The notes under the pieces: model-generated
Seen by the model: the letters and a program-made list of their open reading frames with translations, nothing else
What the model was told of the DNA's origin: nothing
Database searches by the model: none
Shown: in pieces, positions 56,899-64,000 of the stretch
Layout: every line of letters begins with the position of its first letter
Numbering within the stretch: position 1 is the stretch's first letter
Assembly (NCBI RefSeq): GCF_030295995.1
Contig: NZ_AP027365.1
Location: 930,001-994,000 of the forward strand
Direction of reading: 5' to 3'
DNA: 64,000 nt
DNA from: Thalassotalea hakodatensis
Lineage (GTDB): Bacteria; Pseudomonadota; Gammaproteobacteria; Enterobacterales; Alteromonadaceae
Made by a program: the position numbers and the translations under genes

Positions 56899-58149
56899 TT
56901 GCAACAAGCTAATAATCAAGCATCAAAAAATACTCAGCAAAAATCACGTATACTAGCATTCATCAAAGAAAAGTTAGCGGATCGTGGTGGATATTTATCG
57001 AATGAATTTTACGCGATAAAGAGTGACAAAAAAGAGGGTGTTTCCTTAATTAAACAACCCAAAGAAAAGATCGCTAAAGCTACTTGGTTAATTTTAGGTC
57101 GCGAGCATTATTTCGAAGTTTCTAAGGTCTATCCGATTGCCAATAAACGCGAATTATTAAAAGCATTAGAATATGACGACGACAATGCACCTTTTTCAGG
57201 TACAACACTAAAATTTATAGAACGAATAAATGAACATAGCCATAGAGTTACGCTTTGGGTTGTAGAACCAAAAATATTTGATTCAATAAAGGAAAAACCT
57301 TGGTTAATTATTCCGGAATCGTTTTTGTTAGCTAATGCACTTGATGATAAAGTATCGATTGCTTGCATAAAAACCTTATCAAATACTTTGTTTATCTCTA
57401 AAACCGGCCAAGGTATCGTATCTGGTATTCAGTCTGCCAATACACCTTCAATAGAGTTGTTTGCATTGGCTTCAGGTGCTCCACTAGTAACTGAACAAGA
57501 ACAGTGTTTAAGCACAGAAGAGCAATCCGATTTTGTTGCTTTATTATATGAAGGATTATTAAGGCAAGGTATTACGTCGCTTCAAGGGTTTGTGGTAAAG
57601 TCAGAGAAAATCAACTGGCAAGATTACCCGTGGAAAGAAGCAGGCATAATTGCAGTTACCCTCTTCAGCGGTTATTTATTACTTACAAGTGGTTGGCTTG
57701 TCTTGCGAAATGCACACTTGGATTACGCTTTAACAAACAAAGCCGAGCAGGTGAATGAATCCTTGTCACTTCAAAAAGCGTACCAAACAGCAGTAAGTCA
57801 GCATAAGCAGTTACAAGCACCTTTACAAAATCAAAATCCTCATTGGAATATTTGGCATATAGCTTTAGACGTTATTGCTTCAGGTGCTCAATTAAAAGCG
57901 ATTTTATATAAAAATGAAACAGTGACTATCCAAGGGTGGGCTAATGAAGGTCAAAGAGCTACCGATATATTGTCAAAATTAACTAAAAATCCTTATTTAA
58001 TGCAACCAAGCTTTTCAAAGCCTGTACGTAAAAGTAGGGGACGTGAAGAATTCAGTATTAGCTTTACGCTCAACACTAATGAATTAGTAAAAAGTAGTCG
58101 TGTAGAACCTGCATCTAAACAAGCACTCCCTGAAGTAAGGAGTAATTGA
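56899..58149 (+). CDS. gspL: Type II secretion inner-membrane protein GspL
   Basis: This 416-residue protein has a divergent actin-like cytoplasmic domain (about 35-235) that should bind GspE, one membrane helix (about 247-269; IIAVTLFSGYLLLTSGWLVL) and a periplasmic ferredoxin-like domain (about 310-395). The layout equals PilM plus PilN in one chain. The start is TTG at 56899 after AAGAAAG, with no early ATG. The tail is Arg/Ser-rich. The call depends on architecture and position. Confidence 0.85.
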   Translation: MQQANNQASKNTQQKSRILAFIKEKLADRGGYLSNEFYAIKSDKKEGVSLIKQPKEKIAKATWLILGREHYFEVSKVYPIANKRELLKALEYDDDNAPFSGTTLKFIERINEHSHRVTLWVVEPKIFDSIKEKPWLIIPESFLLANALDDKVSIACIKTLSNTLFISKTGQGIVSGIQSANTPSIELFALASGAPLVTEQEQCLSTEEQSDFVALLYEGLLRQGITSLQGFVVKSEKINWQDYPWKEAGIIAVTLFSGYLLLTSGWLVLRNAHLDYALTNKAEQVNESLSLQKAYQTAVSQHKQLQAPLQNQNPHWNIWHIALDVIASGAQLKAILYKNETVTIQGWANEGQRATDILSKLTKNPYLMQPSFSKPVRKSRGREEFSISFTLNTNELVKSSRVEPASKQALPEVRSN

Positions 58150-58706
58150 TGAGCACACTAAGAAATCGTAAAAACTTGTTATTAGTTGTTGCTTTGCTCG
58201 CGGCAATTCGATTTATAGTTGTACCTGTTTTTGATTGGCAACAAGAAAATATTGACGACATAACTGCAAAGGCAACGAGGTTAAATAAAGCTGAAAATGT
58301 AATAGCACGTAAGGAAACACTAGCAGTTTCGCTAACAGATGTAGAAAAAATAAATGAGCGAACAAAAACGCTTTATCACAGTTTTAGTTCTACAAATGAG
58401 ATGAAATTATCCTTGCAGCAACAAGTAGAAAAAAAGTTTAGTCAACACAAGGTAAAAATAAAAAACTTCACGTGGCCCAATGAACTTGAAGGTGATATCA
58501 AAGAATTACGCGCTAAAATTTTTTTTGAAGGTGATACAAACGATATAGCACTATTGCATATGGATCTATCAGATCAAGCGACCTTTTTTAACATTGTAGA
58601 ATGGACGATATATATCCGAAGAATGAAAGAAAACTCTCTTGGCGAGGCTTCAGGTAGTCTTGTTTTTTCAGCTTATAACCTTTCGACGAACCTGGAAGCT
58701 AAATGA
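58149..58706 (+). CDS. gspM: Type II secretion GspM-like protein
   Basis: This 185-residue protein has an N-terminal membrane helix (about 8-28; LLLVVALLAAIRFIVVPVF), a coiled coil and a C-terminal ferredoxin-like domain. This resembles GspM or PilO, the partner of GspL. ATG 58149 overlaps the gspL stop. Sequence identity with classical GspM is low by eye. Confidence 0.8.
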   Translation: MSTLRNRKNLLLVVALLAAIRFIVVPVFDWQQENIDDITAKATRLNKAENVIARKETLAVSLTDVEKINERTKTLYHSFSSTNEMKLSLQQQVEKKFSQHKVKIKNFTWPNELEGDIKELRAKIFFEGDTNDIALLHMDLSDQATFFNIVEWTIYIRRMKENSLGEASGSLVFSAYNLSTNLEAK

Positions 58707-59266
58707 TGTTGAACTTTAAAAAAGTGACAACGACCGAGAACGAAGTACACGGGTTAAAAAAATTTACTAAACGAGAGTTAGTTGTTGTTTGGGGAATCAT
58801 CTTATTCTTAATATTTTTTGATTTCGTTACTCGTTTTAATGATGGTACTGCGCAAGTTAGTAATGAATGGTCTCAAGAGCAACTATCATCAACCGGACTT
58901 CTTGCATTGAATGAAGTAGAATTTAAACAAATTTCTGAAAAGCTAAAGCGATACGAATCAACGGCAAAAACTAAAGTAGAAAAACAGCAAGGTTTATCTG
59001 AAGCAGAAATGTTAGCCCAAAAAGGTGATTTAAAAGAGCTATATGCTAAAAATATGCGATTAATGTTAGTTGGAACGTTTGAGCAAGATGGTCGTTTCGC
59101 TGTTGTTGCCCAAGAAAACTTAACAACAAATAAACGTGAGCTTCGCAGAGTCACCTTAACAGATACATTAAACGGTTATGCCGTAACAAACATATTGCCT
59201 AATAAACTGATATTAACTGGTTACAGCAATGTGATAAATCTTCACTTGTATAATACAAGCAGCTAG
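58703..59266 (+). CDS. Short GspC-like (HR-domain) protein, no PDZ
   Basis: This 187-residue protein has one membrane helix (about 26-44; VVVWGIILFLIFFDFVT) and a C-terminal domain (about 115-187; MRLMLVGTFEQDGRFAVVAQ, then LPNKLILTGYSNVINLHLY). That domain matches the homology-region fold of GspC or PilP, which contacts the secretin. GspC normally has a PDZ or coiled-coil tail, absent here. Placed just before gspD, it is the likely inner-to-outer membrane link. Confidence 0.75.
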   Translation: MMLNFKKVTTTENEVHGLKKFTKRELVVVWGIILFLIFFDFVTRFNDGTAQVSNEWSQEQLSSTGLLALNEVEFKQISEKLKRYESTAKTKVEKQQGLSEAEMLAQKGDLKELYAKNMRLMLVGTFEQDGRFAVVAQENLTTNKRELRRVTLTDTLNGYAVTNILPNKLILTGYSNVINLHLYNTSS

Positions 59267-59293
59267 CAATAGGTTACATTAAGTAAAATAACT

Positions 59294-61354
59294 ATGAACA
59301 AAACAAAAAAACACCTTACAATATTATTTTGTGTATTTGCTATGTTTGGTTGTAGCTCAACACAAGAGACTCAACCAGAGAAAAGCTCGGGGTTTAAAGT
59401 CCCTCAGTCTTACTTGAATGGTGAAGAAGATATAGTTGTGGTAACAACTGATGATACTATTCCAGAAGAGCAAGATCTTCTACATACCGACTTAGCTCAG
59501 ATTAAAAACCTAGAACCCTTACCACGTCAGCAAGTTAACCTACGCAAAGCTGAAAAGCTGTCTGCGTCGTTTTCACCAGAGCCATCACTTAGCCTTTCGG
59601 TCAATGAAATGCCATTAAATGAGTTTTTGCATTACGCACTTGGTGAATTACTCAGCATTAATTATATAATTGATAAAAGCGTAGAGCCTTCAAAAGAAAA
59701 AATAACCCTAAACATACAAGAAAAAATTAGCCCTCGTCGTTTAATGCAGTTAACAAGTGAATTGTTAATGGAACATGAGGTTAGCATTAACTTTAATGAT
59801 GGCTTGTACTTTATTAATAAACCTAAACTTAATAAACGTGCTAAAAATGTAGTCACGGCAGTTGGTAGAGAGTTAGAAGATGTGCCACAAACAGGGCAAG
59901 ATATTCTACAAATTATTCCGTTAAAATATGGTGTTAAAATAAGTATTGAGAAAGCGTTAAGACAACTAGTAGGTGTGCAAATATCAACAGATGCGGATCA
60001 AAGTGCCTTGTTCTTGCAAGGTAAACGCGAAGAAATTCTCAGATCGCTTGAGTTTATTCATTTACTTGATGCACCGTCAAACCGTGGTAAAAATATTGGT
60101 TTAATAAACCTCACTTACATCACCAGTGAAGAGTTTACTACGCAAATTACCACGTTGTTAGAGAATGAAGGCATTCCCATCGCTACAAATAATGCTGGCA
60201 GTAAAAACTTAGTCATGGTTCCCATTGCACAAATTGGTTCTATTGCTGTATTTGCTGCTGATAAATCGTTACTCGATCGTGTGCGTTATTGGGCGAAGTT
60301 AATTGATAAGCCTTTGCAAAGTGTCACTAAACAATACTTTATGTATCATCCACAATATGCCCGTGCCGCAGATTTAGGTGAAAGTTTATCTGCTTTATTA
60401 GGTGGAACAGCTCGAGCGAACTCAAAAAGCAATACTGCTAGTAAAAGCTCTACGGGTAACGCACCCTCGAATACGCGTTTAACCGGCGTAAGTTCAGATG
60501 ACATGACCTTAGTGGTTGATGAACGTTCAAACGCGATTATTTTTTATACCTCGGGTAATAAATACCAAGCACTGTTACCGCTAATTAAAAAACTAGATGT
60601 ATTACCACGTCAAGTAATGCTAGATATTACCATTGCGGAAGTAAATTTAAGTGATGAGTTTAAACATGGTGTTGAGTGGGCCTTTACCCAAGGTGAGCTT
60701 AGCATGGGAACAAAAGATGCCTTTGGTGTAACGGGAATTGGCGGTTTTAGTTTAGCGCTAAACGGCGCAGATGGCAGTATAAAAGCGAATTTTATTGAAA
60801 CGAATGATCTAATCAAAGTGCTATCAAACCCCAGTTTATTAGTGCGTGATGGTGTCTCGGCTAATATTAATGTGGGTTCAGATATTTCAGTAGTTGGTGA
60901 AACCACCGAAGACCCTATCAGTGGCGACAGACAAACGACCAGTTCTGAATATCGCAAAACAGGGGTTGATGTAACTGTAACCCCTTCAATTAATGCCCGC
61001 GGTATTGTGATCATGGAAATAAGCCAAACTATTTCTAATGAAGTGCCTGACTCTTCAGGTGCAAGTGGTAACCCGAATATTTTCGAGCGAGGTTTAAAAA
61101 CAGAAGTTGTTGCACAAAGCGGTCAAACTATCATTTTAGGTGGCTTAATTAGTGAAAATACTAACCAAGGCGATAAGAAAACGCCTTTATTAGGGGATAT
61201 CCCGTTAATAGGACATTTATTTAAATCAAACGGCGAAAGCACTAACCGCACAGAATTAATTATGTTAATCACGCCAAGAGTGATTGACAGAACAGACCAA
61301 TGGCAAGAAATTACCGATTCGTTTAAACAAAATTTAGAATATTTAACTTTTTAA
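59294..61354 (+). CDS. gspD: Type II secretion secretin GspD (lipoprotein)
   Basis: This 686-residue outer-membrane channel has N0 (about 95-165) and N1-N3 domains, a Ser/Thr/Asn-rich loop in N3 (about 375-400) and a C-terminal secretin domain (about 435-680) with LLGDIPLIGHLFKS. The N-terminus has a lipobox (MFGC, C20), so it is probably a lipoprotein and may reach the outer membrane without a separate pilotin. It closes the secretion operon. Confidence 0.95.
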   Translation: MNKTKKHLTILFCVFAMFGCSSTQETQPEKSSGFKVPQSYLNGEEDIVVVTTDDTIPEEQDLLHTDLAQIKNLEPLPRQQVNLRKAEKLSASFSPEPSLSLSVNEMPLNEFLHYALGELLSINYIIDKSVEPSKEKITLNIQEKISPRRLMQLTSELLMEHEVSINFNDGLYFINKPKLNKRAKNVVTAVGRELEDVPQTGQDILQIIPLKYGVKISIEKALRQLVGVQISTDADQSALFLQGKREEILRSLEFIHLLDAPSNRGKNIGLINLTYITSEEFTTQITTLLENEGIPIATNNAGSKNLVMVPIAQIGSIAVFAADKSLLDRVRYWAKLIDKPLQSVTKQYFMYHPQYARAADLGESLSALLGGTARANSKSNTASKSSTGNAPSNTRLTGVSSDDMTLVVDERSNAIIFYTSGNKYQALLPLIKKLDVLPRQVMLDITIAEVNLSDEFKHGVEWAFTQGELSMGTKDAFGVTGIGGFSLALNGADGSIKANFIETNDLIKVLSNPSLLVRDGVSANINVGSDISVVGETTEDPISGDRQTTSSEYRKTGVDVTVTPSINARGIVIMEISQTISNEVPDSSGASGNPNIFERGLKTEVVAQSGQTIILGGLISENTNQGDKKTPLLGDIPLIGHLFKSNGESTNRTELIMLITPRVIDRTDQWQEITDSFKQNLEYLTF

Positions 61355-61618
61355 TTTAATATAGCTAAACAGAGTTTAGCAACGCGAGTGATTTAGAGGG
61401 TAAAGTAGCATTTGCATGTCTGTTATAATACTTTTTACCTTCACATTTAATTGTTTTTATTATTGTCTTTTAAAAACAAGGGGTTGATGAATTAAATGTT
61501 AAGTGTGGTATAGTAGCTAATTAATTTGGCGCTAACTGGTTTATCACATTTAGCTGAATTTATAATCAAATTGGTGTTGATTAAATAAAAGACACTGAAT
61601 TAATTACGAAATTAGGTG

Positions 61619-61648
61619 TTGACACCTTTGGTTTAGTTGAGATAAATT
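61619..61648 (+). promoter_or_regulatory. Sigma-70 promoter of the exported protein gene
   Basis: A perfect TTGACA at 61619-61624 is followed, 17-18 bases on, by ATAAAT/TAAATT. The transcript would start near 61655, giving a leader of about 140 bases. Confidence 0.6.
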
Positions 61649-61722
61649 GTTTCAAGATTTGGCATTTTAGCGGTACTTCCACTAACATGTTAAAGTCTTT
61701 TAACGTTAAATAATGGCTTTTA

Positions 61723-61754
61723 TTTAGTTATTACTTAGCTAAATAATAACTAAA
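61723..61754 (+). other. 11-bp hairpin in the mRNA leader
   Basis: TTTAGTTATTA pairs perfectly with TAATAACTAAA around a 10-base loop, 41 bases before the ATG. The AAGGA ribosome site (61783-61787) stays free. It may stabilise the message. Confidence 0.6.
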
Positions 61755-61795
61755 GTTATAATAAAATTCATTTTCATGAAAAATAAGGATTTAAA

Positions 61796-63460
61796 ATGTT
61801 CAAAAAAACATTGATGGCAGCTGCACTTGCTGCTGCAACAGGTTCAGCATTCGCTGGTGATATAACGGTATCTGGTACTGCTTACAAAGTTGGTAACGAA
61901 TACTTAAATGCGTACACTGGTACTGCACTTGAAGGCGATTTAAGTGCTGCTAACATCGGTATTAAATACGAAGCAGGTATTGCTTTAGGTGTTAACAATA
62001 CCTTGAAATTTGTATTTGAAGGTGGCGCGATTGAAGCAGATACAGGTCTTAAATTACAAAAAAGAACGGTAACTGCTAATGCATACGGTAATGATGGTCT
62101 TGCAGTAAGTGATAATGCAACTATTCAAGGTGATATCGATACTGCAGTTGGTTTAGTTGCAAACGCAACTGGTAATACGCAAGCCGAGTTAGATGTGGAA
62201 CTTGCCGCTGCTAAAGCAGCAGCTACAGGGGTTATTGAAGCCGCTGAAGCTGCAGATTTGTTAGTTGATGCATCTGCTTATAAATCAGCACTTGCTGCAT
62301 TAACAATCACTCCTGGTGTTGCTGGTGATGCTAAAGCTTTAGTTGCCGCATTAAATACACAAATTAACGATTTCGCAATCTCTGATGTGGCTGACTTAGT
62401 TGATTTTGGTGAAGACGCAAATGGTGATTATGAGTGGGTTTTATTTAAGTTAACGTCTGCCACTTTAGTTGCTGATGATCTTTTCTTCAACCTTGTAGAT
62501 ACTACTACAGATACAGCTGATGTTGTAACAACCTTCACTAAGGCAACTATTGGTGCTGGCGATTTAACTGTTGGTTTACCTGAAGCAAAAGATGATACGG
62601 GTGCTGATCTTTCTGCACCGATCGCAGGATCAAAAACGCTAGTTACTACAGCTAACCAATTTGACTTAACTGCAACAGCGGTAACTGATACCATTGATGT
62701 TGAACAAGATCGTTTATTCTTCTCTGATGCTATCGGTGATGACGTAACTACTGATTTTGTATTTGACGTAACAGTTGACGGCACAATTGATTTAGGTATT
62801 GATCATACAACTGCAGCATTTGCGATGGAATTAACTGGTAGCTTTACCGGTGTAGAGCAAGCAGATTACGTTGAGACTGACTTAGTTGGTACTAATGATA
62901 CAGCAGTATTCGATGCCGATAACATGGTAGAAGGTGTTGGTATTTCTGATGCAACAGTTGCGATTACAGTTGACGGCGACACTAACCTTGCAACTCGTAC
63001 TGTTAAAGCATCTATGATGATTACTCCAACAGAAGCTGATACTGATGCATTTTACTTATTAGGTAGCTCTTCAGCTGGTGCGAATGCGTTCATTTGGGAC
63101 TTAAACGGTTCTGAAATTACTTTCCCTTACGCGCCAATTGGTTATGATCACATCACAACTAACTTTGAACTTGCTAACTCAGGCGATCAAACAGGTGATG
63201 TGTTAATCACAGCATTTACGCGTGAAGGTGTTGCTTACAGCGGTACTTTAGTAGGTAAAGCTGAAGCAGAATCATTAACTAAAATTGGTGAAGCTGAAGT
63301 TTATGATGCATTAATGTTACCTGAAGGTACTTCATTAAGCGTTACATTCTCTACAACAGCTCCTGATGCTGACATCAAGATTACTGGTTACAGTAACCTA
63401 GCTTCTGGTGGCCGCATGGCACTATTAAGTGATGCATACGAAGGTGAAATTAACCCATAA
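61796..63460 (+). CDS. Exported acidic cysteine-free protein, candidate S-layer subunit
   Basis: This 554-residue protein has a clear Sec signal peptide (MFKKTLMAAALAAATGSAFA, cut after residue 20). The mature part has no cysteine, is rich in Asp, Thr, Ala, Val and Gly, and looks mostly beta, with one Ala-rich helical insert (about 130-175). No enzyme motif, membrane anchor or C-terminal sorting signal was seen. It has tandem promoters, a structured leader and a strong terminator, and stands directly after a type II secretion operon. These features fit a marine surface-layer protein of the Slr4 kind. That identity is inference from features and position, not from alignment. Confidence 0.72.
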   Translation: MFKKTLMAAALAAATGSAFAGDITVSGTAYKVGNEYLNAYTGTALEGDLSAANIGIKYEAGIALGVNNTLKFVFEGGAIEADTGLKLQKRTVTANAYGNDGLAVSDNATIQGDIDTAVGLVANATGNTQAELDVELAAAKAAATGVIEAAEAADLLVDASAYKSALAALTITPGVAGDAKALVAALNTQINDFAISDVADLVDFGEDANGDYEWVLFKLTSATLVADDLFFNLVDTTTDTADVVTTFTKATIGAGDLTVGLPEAKDDTGADLSAPIAGSKTLVTTANQFDLTATAVTDTIDVEQDRLFFSDAIGDDVTTDFVFDVTVDGTIDLGIDHTTAAFAMELTGSFTGVEQADYVETDLVGTNDTAVFDADNMVEGVGISDATVAITVDGDTNLATRTVKASMMITPTEADTDAFYLLGSSSAGANAFIWDLNGSEITFPYAPIGYDHITTNFELANSGDQTGDVLITAFTREGVAYSGTLVGKAEAESLTKIGEAEVYDALMLPEGTSLSVTFSTTAPDADIKITGYSNLASGGRMALLSDAYEGEINP

Positions 63461-63762
63461 GTTGATTTAACACTTTAATATAAAAAACGACCTTCGGGTC
63501 GTTTTTTTTTACTGTGGTAAACAGTAAAAACGACTATGCACATATATTGAAAAGGTTTTACTCGGAACAAACAAGAGATTACTTTTACCTGTGTTTCTTT
63601 TAATTTACGTAATCAATAAGCAACCAAATAGTTGGTAACAAGGTGAATAACTAGGCGAAGTAACAATTCTTAACGTTTTCAATGCTCGAATTAATAGCGG
63701 TTTTATGGTTTAATAGCCTCGTTTTTAAATCAGATGTAAATTCACCACGTTAAAGGAAAACC
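63461..63762 (+). other. 302-base gap between the exported protein and flippase genes
   Basis: Beyond the terminator it holds a small 6-bp hairpin (TACTGT/ACAGTA at 63510-63526). No ORF, no convincing promoter and no JUMPstart element, often found before polysaccharide operons, was seen. Confidence 0.5.
63482..63510 (+). terminator. Strong terminator after the exported protein gene
   Basis: AAAACGACC and GGTCGTTTT enclose a TTCG tetraloop, one of the most stable RNA loops, with a long A-run before and nine T's after. This strength fits a highly transcribed single gene. Confidence 0.95.
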
Positions 63763-64000
63763 GTGCGTAAAGATCTCTCTGCTATTTTAGCTGTAGTAAC
63801 AGGTACAGCTGGCGCACAAATTATTACATTAGCGTTCACACCTTTACTCACTCGCATTTTTACACCAGAGGCATTCGGTCATTTGGGGGTATTTGTCGCG
63901 TTATCAACAATATTAATGCCAATAGCTGCATTAACATTACCCATGGCAGTCGTGCTTACTAAGTCAAATAATGAAGCTAAAGCGCTGTCAAAGCTTTCAA
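63763..64000 (+). CDS. Wzx-like polysaccharide flippase, 5' part (cut by window end)
   Basis: The first 79 residues (MRKDLSAILAVVTGTAGAQIIT, then LLTRIFTPEAFGHLGVFVAL) match the N-terminus of MOP-superfamily O-antigen/oligosaccharide flippases, which move lipid-linked glycans across the inner membrane. Two membrane helices are visible. The start is GTG behind AAAGGAAA. It probably opens a polysaccharide gene cluster continuing beyond the window, served by the WecA-like and SLBB proteins upstream. Confidence 0.85.
   Translation, partial: MRKDLSAILAVVTGTAGAQIITLAFTPLLTRIFTPEAFGHLGVFVALSTILMPIAALTLPMAVVLTKSNNEAKALSKLS

Larger units (their letters stand above)
61355..61795 (+). other. Long non-coding leader region of the exported 554-residue protein
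   Basis: These 441 bases have no ORF. A 7-bp hairpin (GCTAAAC/GTTTAGC, 61364-61380) follows gspD without a T-run. Extended -10 boxes occur at 61421-61429 (TGTTATAAT) and 61506-61514 (TGGTATAGT), a better sigma-70 promoter at 61619, and an 11-bp hairpin near the start codon. Several promoters plus a long leader are typical of very highly expressed surface proteins. Confidence 0.6.

Noticed and set aside
50931-61354. Reading the secretion operon as a type IV or MSHA pilus cluster
   Set aside because: It has a GspK-type tip pseudopilin lacking Glu5, the GspG calcium loop and a fused GspL, and no PilT-like retraction ATPase or major pilin.
61364-61380. Hairpin after gspD as a terminator
   Set aside because: A perfect 7-bp stem but no T-run follows, so termination is unlikely to be intrinsic.
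62428-62784. 118-codon minus-strand frame inside the exported protein gene
   Set aside because: It is a shadow of the Asp/Thr/Val-rich coding sequence, with no ribosome site or recognisable product.
1-64000. CRISPR arrays, insertion sequences, tRNA or phage genes
   Set aside because: I looked for regular direct repeats with spacers, transposase motifs, inverted-repeat ends and tRNA-like folds and saw none. No junction of abrupt base-composition change was obvious.

Overview
The window reads as an AT-rich marine gammaproteobacterium with a polar flagellum, most likely Alteromonadales and perhaps a Colwellia/Thalassotalea relative. This placement rests on the Vibrio/Shewanella-type flagellar gene order (flrABC, fliE to flhB, flhA, flhF, flhG, fliA, che genes, parC/parP), on protein similarity judged by eye and on base composition. 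No 16S rRNA or other decisive marker lies in the window.

Layout. 1-4417 (+): the 3' part of one flagellin gene, a second complete flagellin gene with a near-perfect sigma-28 promoter, then flaG, fliD, fliS and a small fliT-like gene. 4469-15065 (-): a flagellin glycosylation operon. From its promoter it runs: large Maf-type (DUF115) glycosyltransferase with TPR tail, an unrecognised 57-residue protein, a second shorter Maf-type protein, a radical SAM protein with a probable B12 domain, and legB, legG, legI, ptmE, legF of nonulosonic (legionaminic-type) acid synthesis. The aminotransferase (LegC) and N-acetyltransferase (LegH) steps are absent from it. 15347-19532 (+): the regulators flrA, flrB and flrC. 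19710-33250 (+): fliEFGHIJ, fliKLMNOPQR and flhB. 33373-45846 (+): flhA, flhF, flhG, fliA, cheYZAB, parC, parP, cheW and a DUF2802-like gene. Sigma-54 type GG-N10-GC sites lie in front of flrB, fliE, fliK and flhA, and on the minus strand in front of the glycosylation operon, so glycosylation may follow the flagellar hierarchy.

45977-64000 (+) is an envelope region: mlaA, a large SLBB polysaccharide exporter, a WecA-like undecaprenyl-phosphate sugar-phosphate transferase, then a type II secretion gene set in an unusual order (G-E-F-H-I-J-K-L-M-short C-D) with a lipoprotein secretin. Right behind it is a cysteine-free, acidic, exported 554-residue protein with tandem promoter candidates, a structured leader and a strong UUCG terminator. 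The window ends in a Wzx-like flippase. I infer that the secretion genes may be dedicated to exporting this abundant protein, possibly a surface-layer subunit of the Slr4 kind, with neighbouring polysaccharide genes supplying a surface glycan. That proposal and the incomplete nonulosonic acid/radical SAM operon are the two most interesting parts.

No rRNA, tRNA, insertion sequence, CRISPR array or phage gene was seen. Most flagellar genes are textbook. Several start codons were moved from the longest reading frame to positions supported by ribosome binding sites or promoters, as noted in the entries.
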